Source: Larus michahellis
Lineage: Eukaryota; Chordata; Aves; Charadriiformes; Laridae
Assembly (NCBI RefSeq): GCF_964199755.1
Contig: NC_133897.1
Span: 68,938,661-69,002,660, forward strand
Length of the DNA stretch: 64,000 nucleotides
Direction: 5' to 3'
Below, in pieces: positions 40,801-52,800 of this stretch (position 1 is the first letter of the stretch; each line of letters opens with the position of its first letter). The notes under the pieces were generated by a model that was given only the letters and a program-made list of their open reading frames with translations, was not told the DNA's origin and ran no database searches. Both the position numbers and the translations under genes were made by a program.

Positions 40801-43800
40801 TGCTATTTCGTAATATAGTAATGTTATGAGTGACTGGTAGAATTAACTTAATTTACTGCAAGATTTTTTGAAGTAAAATACATGCAGAATTAGTTGTAAC
40901 AAAAATGCTCCAAAATACTACTTTTGACCATGGTGTGTCTGCTTCATGTAGAGGATGGTTTTATTTTATTCTCAAAGTTAAGCTTTGAGCAGAAAAACAG
41001 TTTTATTGTGGGCTTTAACTAACATCCAAGAAGTGAGGAGTGTACCAATTTCCATTTAAATACAGGTCTTCTAATGTTAAGTTTTGTTGGGTTTTTTTGA
41101 TACAGAGAAACAGTTGCCGTGGTGGTTTTTCAGTTATTTTTTCCCCCCAACATGCATGCTGTAGAAGAGGCTTTAGGATAATACCTTTTGTGTGAGATCA
41201 TAAATCGTAGAATTGTTTAGGTTGGAAAAGACCTTTAAGATCTTTGAGTCCCACCATTAAACTGGCACTGCCAAGTCCACTACTAAACCACGTCCCTCAG
41301 CACAACATCTGCAGGTCCTTGAAACACCTCCAGGGATGGTGACTCAACCACTTCCCTGTGCAGCCTGTTCCAATGCTTGTCAATCCTTTCGGGGAAGAAT
41401 TTTTTCCTAATACCCCATCTAAACCTCCCCTGGCACGACTTGAGGCCATTTCCTCTTGTCCTGTCGCATACAACTTGGGAGAAGGTATTGGTACCTGCTT
41501 CACTACAGGCTCCTTTTGGGTAGTTGTAGAGAGCCATAAAGTCTCCCCTGAGCCTCCTTTACTCCAGGCTAAACAACCTTGCTTCCCTCAGGTGCTCCTT
41601 ATAAAACCTGTTCTCTAGACCCTTCACCAGCTTTGTTGCTCTTCTGACAGAGGTGCTGTCAGGTGCTCCTGACAGATTTCATAGTTTTGACTAATGTTAC
41701 ATCCTCAAGTTTGCACGTGGTGATAATCCAACCATCTGTTGCCTCATGTTGTTCTTTAGGGAGTGATTTTGGCATTCTCCATGGGCCTATGCCTCCTTTT
41801 AAAGAAGGTGGCATAATAATTTCAAATCTTGTTTGGTCCAGAGTTTGGCTTTCTGTTGCATACCTTGTTTTTTGAGGGGAGGAATACACTCTGGCCTTCC
41901 AGGTATGGTACCTATACCATTTATGAAATGATAGTACAGTTGCATTAAAATCTTAGCTGCTGAATTTCTTGAAAACAGTGCAGCCTTGTTTCTTTTTCAC
42001 TTCGTTTCACTGCAGAATGAATGAATCTTGGAGAAGAAGCTGGACTCAGTTTTACCCCTATGCATCATTGGTTGAACTGTTTTCAGAGTTTCATTTAGGT
42101 ATTTAGTCAGAAACACATGGTGACAGATCTGCCCAAATGTGTCTCATGGTCTCATTCATGCTGTGAAGTGTAGCCACAGTATGTACTGACTATAGTCATA
42201 GGTTCAATATTAAAAATACTCAGTGCTCCAATGGCCAAGTTTAATTAGCTGATTTATTTGGAAGAGTCAAAGAAGATCACTTGTATCACAGAGAAATCTG
42301 TGCTGTTCTAGAGTTACAGCCAATGCCCTGGAGATCTGCCCAAAATTTAATTATTTATGTCCAACATAACATTCAGACCAGCAAGGTATTGCACTCAGCC
42401 TCACAGCCTCCTGGAGCTCTGTCTTATCAGTTGTGCTCTAAAAAAAAGTCAATTATGTCTGGTTTCTGGAAAGAGAATGTGTTTGTGTTTCTTTGGTGTT
42501 TTTTGGCTGTATTCCCAATGCATGCCTTAATTTCACTGCTAGCAGTAAGCAAAAAGCACTCGGGTACAGGGTTTACTCTAAGTTTCCTGATTACACTTTG
42601 CCTAAGTACAAGCATTGTGAAGATATAAGACCTTACGCAAGCTTCTGTTCGGTAGTAAGTGATTCGCGAGACGAGAAGAGCCCAGCGTGCTGATCTTGTG
42701 CTGGGCTGTGTTTCTAAGTAGGCAGAAAATCTTTTTGCTTGACTGAGAAGATCTGATGTTTAAGTTATTGTGAGACTGTAAATAAAGTACCACAATGCTT
42801 TTTGAAAAAGATCTTTTTGGATGGTACCTCTTATTGGTATTCTCTTCATGGTGCAGCTCTGCTTTTGTCAGGTTGTAATAATCCCAGAGCCAAATTCTGT
42901 ATACCCACCCATCCTTTCCCTGTACCTTTGACACAAAATGCTGTTGTTATTGCTTGCAGTCATCAGGTATAGAATTGCAGTGTGGGTGTATTGGCAATGG
43001 CACGTCACATTTCGCATGTTTTGTAAGCAAATCCTTCTCCTCCACTATTTTTACGGCTAGAAAACAACAGTCCACCCCGGGCGCATGCTGGTGGGAAGCA
43101 TGTTCTCGTGCTTCCAAATAATTCTGTTACCTTGGATGGCTCAAGGTCTGCTGATGACCAGGGGATTGTGTCATATTTGTGGATTCGGGATGGTCAAAGC
43201 CCGGCAGCTGGGGTAAGTTTCTTCAAGGCTGTAATGAGTAAAATTCAGCCCTTGTTATGCATGTAGCATTGCTGCAGCAGGGCAAGCAGGTATGACTCAT
43301 ACGATGCCATGAGGCATGGTGCCTGTTTCTGGTTTGTCTCCCCTACTCTCTCAAATGCTTCAGTTCGAGAGGCTTGTGATATTTTCAGTACCGCTATAGA
43401 ATATATAGCTAAGTAGGAGCACTGCAGCAATGTGGATGGACTTAATTGGGAAAGACTCGAGACAGAAGAATAAAGTTGTGTCTCTTAAATACTAATTGGT
43501 GATAGTATCAAGCTAGTGTGTTTGAGAGAAAAATCATCTAAAATCCAGATATTCCAAAGGAGGAAGGGTCTGAGAGAACAAGAAGTACCAATAAAGACTA
43601 AGGAATCATGTCTGGTACCAGATGAGGTGAAACTTTCAGTTTAAGATAAAAACGGTGTTTGGTGGTAGGTGTGTGGCCTGGCAGACCAGAGTGAATAGCC
43701 TGGGTCATTAGATCAGTGGAGTCCACTTCTCTGAGAGGGACCAGACAGCAGAAGCACCTCATGATAAACTGAAGTTTATGTGTCAGCTACTAAAACTGTG

Positions 43801-46800
43801 ATAACTTCTTTTGCCTCTGTTCACAAAGTGTTGTGGACAGCTCTTCCCAGTCAGGAAGGTAGTGGCAAATCAGCAAGAACTGGGATAGGAGAAATAGCAA
43901 AATAATAACAAAGCTTCTAGAAGCAATTCACATGAGGGTTTGAGAAGAATTGAAAAGGTTTAGCTTAAATATAGGTGTCAGAGATGATAGTTGGAAATAT
44001 GTGAACTCCAAGGAAAGGAAATTATTTGGGAGTTAAGAAAGCAGAACTAAGAATACTGGAGTAAAATTGAGAAATAATAATGTAGCTGTCTCAGATTTTC
44101 AAGCAGATGAGTACTTGAGAGTGTCTGCTGTTCTGTCTGGGTTTTTGTTTTATGAAAATATCCTTTTGAATGATCCATATGAAAATATGTGCAGAAATCC
44201 TCTTTAACAGCCACTTCTGAATTTGCATTACTCTGCTATGAACTGTGAGTAGGTCATATTTGTCCCAAAAGCCAAAGCAAGAACTCGCACTGTTGTACCG
44301 GCTACCCAACTTGATAGACACTCCTGCAACTTTCTCGGAGGGTATAATTATCCCAATACCATTTTTTTTTTTTTTCCAGGATGTGATCCATGGCTCAGAC
44401 CACGAGGCAGTACTGCAGCTAACTAATCTGGTAGAAGGAACCTATACTTTTCACTTGAAAGTGACGGATGCTAAAGGAGACTCAGATATTGATTCAGCAA
44501 CTGTTGAAGTGCGGCCTGGTATGACAATTAAAAGGTCATCGATGTGAATATCTCATCTTTGTTCTCCTTTTCACTGATTTATTTCAATGTTGACAAGATT
44601 CAAGTTAAAACACAAAGCAAATGGGTCTCTTCCTGCCTTCTTATTGTTCTCTTAATATGCCTCAGTATGTTTAGAAGAGATGTCAGGATTCTTAACTACC
44701 AGTTTGCACCATTGCCTTACTGGAAGCATAAATAAACAAAAATCATACTTCCTAGTTAATATTTTCCTTAAGTTTTTGTTGATTTTCATTCATTGTAGCT
44801 GTTTCTTTTTCCTGGTTGTTAATCAGTTTGGCCAATGGAAAGAGATGGAAGCTGAGCATTAAGTTTAGGTACAAAAGCTGCAATTGTGTGTTTGGTGGTT
44901 GAAAGTGTGTTTTTATGCTTGTTTTCCTCCTTTCATCCTGAAGGACAAAAACAAACCTCAAAGAATTTCAGGGGGTTTAAATTGTCTTTTCATGGTTTGG
45001 TATTGCTCGTATATAGACTTGTTTTCAAATGCAGGATAAATAGTTATGTGATGGAAGCATAAGTCAAGGTTTCAGGAAATAAGTCTGAAATCTTGGGTCT
45101 GTCAGAGATTTCTTGTTTGTCTAGTTCGTGGGCAATGATTTTATTTCTCTTCCTCACTTTATTGTTGAATGTAGTCACAATAATTGGCTCAGGATTCTTA
45201 TTGGATACTGTGAAGCTTGTTTTGTTTGCAAGGCACTCTAGAAGTTCAAGTATTATTTAACAGAACCCTCAGTTTATGAAGGTAAACGTATTTGATATTT
45301 GTCAAATTGACCATCCTCATTTAGACTTGCTCACACAGTCTTGCCAGCTACCATATGAGTCCATCTTTGCCTTCCTTTTCCTAGGTGGTAGCCAGTATCA
45401 GATAACTACCAGGGAACTTAAGAGTTATTAGGCTCACCTAGTGCTTGCCTCTGACCTTAAAATGGGGGGATTTTTAGGGGGCCCCCTTAAAATGGGGGCA
45501 TTTAGGGGAACAGAAGTTGCCATTCTGCACAGAAATGTGTTAATGCTGAACTGAAGTACACAGTGAAGTGCTTTCTTTCAACTGATAAGCTGAGTTGCTG
45601 TCTTAGGACCCACCAGGTTTGTTTCAGAGGGAATCTGAAAATGTAGGCGAAGTACTTTTCTAAGACCACAAAAGGATTGGGCTATAAGAGATATGGGTCT
45701 TATCGCAGGAAAATATAGTATTAATAAATACTTTTGAGTACTGCATATTGTCTTCAGTTGTTACTGAAACGTTTGCCAGGCTCTGAAAGAATAGCATGTT
45801 CTTCTTCTGTCAGATCCCAAAAGGAGTGGTCTGGTGGAGCTGATTCTGCAAGTTGGAGTGGGACAGCTGAGTGAACAGCAGAAGGACACCCTGGTGAGAC
45901 AGCTGGCTGTATTGCTGAATGTTTTGGATTCAGATATCAAAGTTCAGAAGATACAAGCCTACTCAGATATAAGGTAGAAAGATATCCTGCTGTTCCAGGA
46001 AGATTTGTGATTTTCATTGACTCTTTCACAGCTTATAGTTAGTTGCAAAATAGTATTTTCTAAGACAACAAAAAACTGCTACAGCTCTCAACAGGATGTA
46101 CTTTAAAAGGTGAATTTCTTCTGCTGTGGTGGAAAATTGATGAAGTAAGCTCTTTGGAGGCTCAGAACTTAAGTGGTTTGTTTGTTTAAAAGATATTAAA
46201 AATTCTCTGTATAGTTTTTTTCTTTATTCCTTTAAAGGAAGTGTGTGCATACATTTTAATGTCTTCGTTCCATACAGTGCTATTATTTTTACCAAATGCT
46301 GGATGGAGTGAGACAGACAGACTTTCTCACAGTGAAGCAAGTGTTGTATTTCGGAATAAGGTTCCAGCTGTATCTGATCCATCCTGGTTTATTTCTCTTT
46401 TCTTCTACTTCCTCTCTAAGGTTTTGATATTCTAAGTATTTTATAAACCCTTCCCCAGGTAACTGGTGACAAAAATCCATTTTTTTTCAGAGAAAACTGC
46501 ACAGTAGATACTCCTAAATGTGGTATCTTACTCTGAAGTAGAAATACCCCCTCTACTTGATGTGGAGGGCTAAAGATGGCTGTGTGTACCCGGAGAAACT
46601 TCCCAGCATGATCGGTAAACCTGATGACAAGAGTTATCTTTAAATTACTTCTTGGTAACTACTTGGTAATTTAAAATGCATTTTGGTGTCTATTTAGCAC
46701 TTGGGGAGCCTCTTAAAATTTAAAAACAAATGGTTTGGAAAATCTAGCATTTATACCTGTGATATTTTTAATCACAGCTTCTAATTACTGCTTTTCAGAT

Positions 46801-49800
46801 AAAGATGTTCCCTGAGTGTCTGATACAGGATGAGATCAACACCACCCAACTTAAAAAGGCGGGGGTAGAGGGAGGACTCCCACATGAAATTCTCTGTCTG
46901 TCTTGCTTCTGAGCTTTTCCTTCTCTTAAATTCAGTTTCCTAAAGTTACTCAAACTGCTTCAGAGTGCTTTGTGACAAGTTCTAGATGAGAGTGCAGAAA
47001 GCAAATGTATACATACTTCTCTTAAAGCGAGTCAGGAAGACCAAGGAGGGAATTACATTTGCTGTTTTCCTCACCTTTCTTCTGTGAAACTGAGAAGCCA
47101 GAGAGCTGCTGGTGCTCCTGACCTAGAACGAAGTCTATGGCATTTGGACTGATCCATGGACAGAATTCCCTGATACTTATCATTGGTGACATTTGCTTTC
47201 CAGAAACAAACAAAACCAAAGGCTGTAAACTTGATTGCTGACAAAAGTGGTCTTTGACAGCAGTCATGACCTTAGCTGTTCTTTCTGCAGCACCGCGGTT
47301 GTGTTCTACGTGCAGAATGGGCATCCTTCCAAGGTGATCAAGGCATCAGATGTCTCACGAACTTTGCATGTTCAGCTTTTGAAAGAGAAGGCTGACTTTC
47401 TGCTTTTTAAAGTCCTGCGGGTTGACACAGCTGGTATGTTTTGGATTGTGCTTGCTTATCTCAGAACTTCGCAGGCATTTGGCTAACACAGACAGCACTT
47501 GGAAACAATGCATGAAGGCCTTCTGTCTGCCATCTGCTGTTTGGGCTTGGATGTAGCTTTCTGAAAGATGACTTTGAAGACAATACTTGAAATGCTTGTT
47601 CATTTGTGGTAGACTGGTGCCAGTTACTTTTGTTCTTTTAGAAGTCATCATCTGTTAACAGCAGGCAAAAGCACATGTTAACCTGGTCTACGTAGGGAAA
47701 GCCTGGGGAATGAGGATAAAGATACCCCACTCAAACTGTCTTTTGTTGAAAGATAGGCAAAACTTAATGTAGCCACAATATAGAATGTTTTATGTCTCCG
47801 GTTCCTTCAAGGCTTGTAGTGTTCATTAATAGGCTTGTAATGTAACTTGGTCTTGTTTGTCTGTATCAGGGAAAATGGTCAGGAGATCACCATTATAATC
47901 TAATCCTCTAATATTTGCAATGTAGGCAGGCCACTGGAGTTTCTTATTATGAACTTTTTATTTTCCCCAAAAAGATGCTTGAACTTCTAAGCCTATTGTA
48001 AACTTCAGTAGTAATGTGAACCCTTTATGATACTCAGATGTTATAGATAAGACTTCTCTATAATTTAAAATCAGGACATAATGATCCAAATGCAAACAAA
48101 GGGATTTAGCTTTGGCAATAAAATAGTAATTGATTCTGTAGTTAATTCTGGCTTTATTTACCTGTTGAATAGGACTGTTTGTCTGTTGTAAATGTACTTG
48201 GATTACTGAAATGCATAGGTGTCACTTGAAAATAGGCATTAATATTTCTCTTGACATAGTAAATCTGCTACTCTGAGTCTTAAGCGGAACAACTTTTTAT
48301 TTTAGTCTAATATGATGCATTGATCTATCAATAGCTACTACTGTTAGCACATGAAGTAAGTAAACATACTGGTGTCAGATGCTGTAATTCAGTTTTGAAA
48401 TACTGAAACACCCTCTAGTTTATCGTTGTGATCCTTGTCTTCTAGTACCTGAGAACGCTGATATTCCTCAATTCTCAGGTACTTTAGAAGTTGTTACAAA
48501 TATGTTATAAAGAAAGGAGCAGATCTGAATTCCACAATTTCAACTTATCTTTATTTTGGGTTAGAATAAAATGTTCTCAACTTGCATACAATTTCAATGT
48601 TGTACGCATAAGATATGTTCTTATCTCTGTCTTCACAGCCAGCAGTCTGCAGAACTGTAGATCTCTCTAACCCGTGACACCAATGAAAGGGAGTTTTAAA
48701 AAATACCAGAATGTTATGAGCTAGATGCTTTATTACCAACCTAATATCACAGGAAGAGGATGCATGTCAAGTGGTCCCTTTACATAACTGACCCTATGTT
48801 TGGTTTTGTTCTTAGCCTGTCTTTTAAAATGTTCTGGACATGGACACTGTGACCCCATAACAAAGCGCTGTATTTGCTACCAGCTGTGGATGGAAAACTT
48901 GATCCATCGTTATCTAAATGATGGAGAGAGTAATTGTGGTGAGTTTGGGTGTTGTGGGAATAACAAGAATAACTCGTTGTCTTGTGAGACTGTTGATTAT
49001 TTGCTGTCAGAATAGGAGGTAGATGCTGAAGGAAGACTAAACAGTCTCTGTTTTCCAGCCCAGCGAGATCTTTCTATAGAAAGATATTTGAATAACGTCT
49101 TGAAATTATAATATCTTGACAGTAGTAGGCTACATTTAAAATATTTTAGAAGTTTAAATTTTAGTAAGCCAAAGTTTAATGAGGAAAAAAGTATGAAAAC
49201 TTTGTCATGGGAGAGAAATCTTGTAACAATTTGGGGCCAGTTGGAAGGGCTGTTGAATAGCATGGGCATTTTAAGTACTATTCATCTGATGAAAAAGAGG
49301 CAACAACTTAGATTCTCTGAGTGTGTGGTTGATGCTTCTGTGCCTGAAGTATGATCTGACCTAAGGAAAGAAAACAACAGCCAATATAGTCACCTTTAAA
49401 ACCTCAGCTTGATTAATTTCACTGTTTCTTTCAGTTTCCCTGTTGCACTTGGGAAACGCAATTTAGTTTCACCAGCCTAATCATGCCTATATTCTGTGGC
49501 ATACCTGATGTATCAGCTAAGCCTCTTTATCTCAAATACTGAATAGTTTTAATTTAACTAAATTGGTCTTCTACTTAAGTTGAAATAAAGCTTGACTCTT
49601 AGTACTGTGCAGGCTTGGAGGCATTTGCTGAGCAATGCACTAACCTTCAAGTAAATCTATAGAAATTTAGAAGGAGCTTGCTACAAGCCATTAAGTAACC
49701 ATGGGTCTGTCTGTTAGTGAGTGAAGACTAATTGACCAACCAAAATGGGACAGTAGGTTTTAAGCCTGAGGCTGGAACCTCCTCCAGCCCTGCCCTAATG

Positions 49801-52800
49801 CTGTGTTGTTCCATAGTGTGATAATAGCACTGAAATAGTGAGTATACACGTGTTGGAGGTCGCATTATTGCACATCTCTCTGTATCCTTCTCATGTTTTC
49901 CTGGATTTACAAATGTAAGTGTGCCAGTAGAAGGATATATCTCTAATCAGCTGCTCTTTTAAAGCACTACTAAAATGCCAGATGCAAAGTACACCTATGT
50001 TTATTTCAGTTAGAGAATTACAACTGAGGTAGTAACCATGCCCTCTTGACTTCCAGTTCCCACATAGACTTTTGAGGTATCTTTGGATGGTAAAAGGTAT
50101 TGGAGTGGAAGAAAATTTTCAAGCATGCGCTTTCAATCTGGAAGATTAAGAATTTTTAGGGATTCTTCTGAGAATATGAAGGTGCTAAATTTTCCTGAGT
50201 TCCTGTTGCCCCGTTCCTCACGATTGGTTATTTTAATAGAGTTGTATTAGAAATTACCCTATCATATTACTTTACAAAGCACTGTTGTGTTTCTTTTTTC
50301 AGAGTGGAGTATACTCTATGTGACTGTATCCGTTTTCATTTTGATTGTGGTCATGGTAGGGCTTGCCTGGTTCTGCATCTGCTGCTGCAAAAGGTACATG
50401 ATTTGTTTCTTTTTACTGAAGTATATGCAAAAACTGCACACAACTAGACATTTTAGTCCAGTTCTAAGCACTAAACCACTGAACTCTTTTCAGACACGTG
50501 AGGAGTTTCCTGTAGCTATTTCTGTATAGACACACTTTTGTTGAAAAAAGGAGTATCTGTTTGTGGTTCTGTGCTCTTCTGCATTTTGAAAACCAAAAAG
50601 CTGATATTGAATTATCCTTCATATTAAGAGATAATTTATGTTAAAATGCTAAGAGTATACTGCAGGTCTTCATGGTCTCACACTGAGTCCTCCAGATACT
50701 CCATGCTAAGAGAGGAGAGGCATGCCCTGAAGGTCACTGATGTAGGAGTATTCTAGGCCACAGTAAGGGAGATGCTTCCAACCTGGTGTCTCCCTTGGAC
50801 AGGACAGGTGGACATGTGGGCTGCATCTGGCTGACAGGCAAGGAGCATTCCAGTGATCTCAGTTGCGCAGACGTCTTGCTTCCTCTTTCCTTAAACAGTT
50901 TTGCCTACTACTGTATGTCGTTTCCCTCTCTGCCCCCTGCCTCCAGTCTTTCCTAGTGAGCAGATACGAAATTCTCTTTCAAGTGACAAGGCCCTGCAGG
51001 TTCTGTCACTAGAGCAAGTGTTTTTGCTGCTGATCAAAAAGCACAGTAAATAGATAGCTTGTTCGGGTGTGAGCAGAAATGAAACGCCATCAAAGTCTGT
51101 CTGGATTTTCAGCTTTTTCTAGGGTGTCTCTGCAGTCTGTCAAAGATGCTGTTCAAAATGCACCAGAGTTGATACTGAATTCCTTTTTAAGGTTAAAGTG
51201 TGCTTTTTATGGTGCCGTTAGTAGAAATGTTTAAATAGAATTCTGACCCACTCCGCCCCCACAGTGTGGGATGGAGCCTCACAGGCTTGTGTGGCCTTTA
51301 TGAGAAAGGAGTTGTTTATGGGGTTCATCTGCCTCTGTCCTTTGTCCTCATGTGGCTTGTGCCAGAGAGTGAGGGCGGGCTGATACAGATGCGTGTAAAA
51401 AAGAGGGGGGAAATTCTGCACAGGACAGAATGGCACGAGATGCCTTTTGCCTTGTGGAAACTACAGGAAAAAGATACACTGTAGTCCAATATTTGTCTGG
51501 AGTTTTGGAGGTTTTAAAGGCCTTGTTGAGTTGCCAGATGAACTCCACTTTTTTTAGAAGACTGTAGAGGGGAGGCCAAGTGTCTGGCTGTTGCTGTAAT
51601 GTTGGATGAACAGTAAGTCGCTTCTCCACTGTGAACTGTGCAATGTGGGAGGGAGTGCTTTTCCAGGCATTGTCAGAATCAATTCTTGCCTTCAAAAAGG
51701 GCACACCCCACCCACCCCTCCTCCAAAGTTTTGAGAAAGAGGGTGAGAAAAATTTCTGCGGTGTGACAGCATCTTCTAGGAGGTGGCCCCTTGGTTTCAT
51801 GTGTGAATGGCCTTATTTCTACCCTGAAGTCTTTGTTCATTCCCTCTCAGTCCAATACAATAAGCAGGTCTGTGTCTGTTCCTCCAGCTCCAGGACTTTA
51901 GCTTCTGTATTGATGAGCAGATGTATGACTCCTGCAAATAGCTGAAACTTAACATAGAGATGATGAGCATTGTGGAAGCAGATGCTGGGGAAGGATTTAA
52001 ATGAAGGAAGAACAGGTGGGGATTTGCCTACAGACCAGTAGGGCTTTGTCCCTGCATGTGTATGAGGGAGCAAATCTCCATTTTTAGTCTGGCCTTCTCT
52101 GTAAGCATAACCAGACAAGCACCACTTAAACTCTCTCAGTTTAAAAATAAAAAAAACAAAACAAAACAAAAAAACAAAACAAACAAAACAAACCCAAAAA
52201 ACCAAATGGTGAATAACCAATTCTTATAGAAATTTTATCTGGAAACAAATGAATGTGTCTACCTCGTGTCTAGTTACTACGATGAAATTGAACAAACTGA
52301 ACCCCTGTGGCCTAGGAAAGCAAGTCAATCTTTCTTGCTTTCTTCATCTTTGTATATCAATTAAAAAATAAGTTATACTCTCTGGTCCATATTGTACAGC
52401 TACTTTATACAGGTATGAACTGGAACAACTCTTTCTAAGTGGAGGTGAGAAAGTACAGTGAGGTTCTGAATATTGGGGTATGAAAAGGGAGAGGGAGCAG
52501 ATTTATGTGTGTACATGAGAACTAAATGTCTTTGTTAACTTTCTCTTTAGCAGAAAGAGGACGAAGATAAGAAAGAAAACAAAATATACCATCCTAGATA
52601 ACATGGATGAGCAGGAGAGAATGGAGCTACGACCCAAATATGGTAAGCACTCTCTGTTTCAGCTGGGAATTCATTCACCAAGCTTACAAATGTATTTGAA
52701 TTGACATCTGCAGTCAGGAGGAGCCTAGAAGCTGGCCTACAAGTTTGGAATGGCAGTGGCAGTATAGACAATTAAATGGTTGGGGGAGAATTACTTCATT

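Noticed and set aside
47022..47324. 100-codon minus-strand frame overlapping KIAA0319 exon 16
   Set aside because: No similarity recognised, no splice support, and it partly shadows a confirmed exon.
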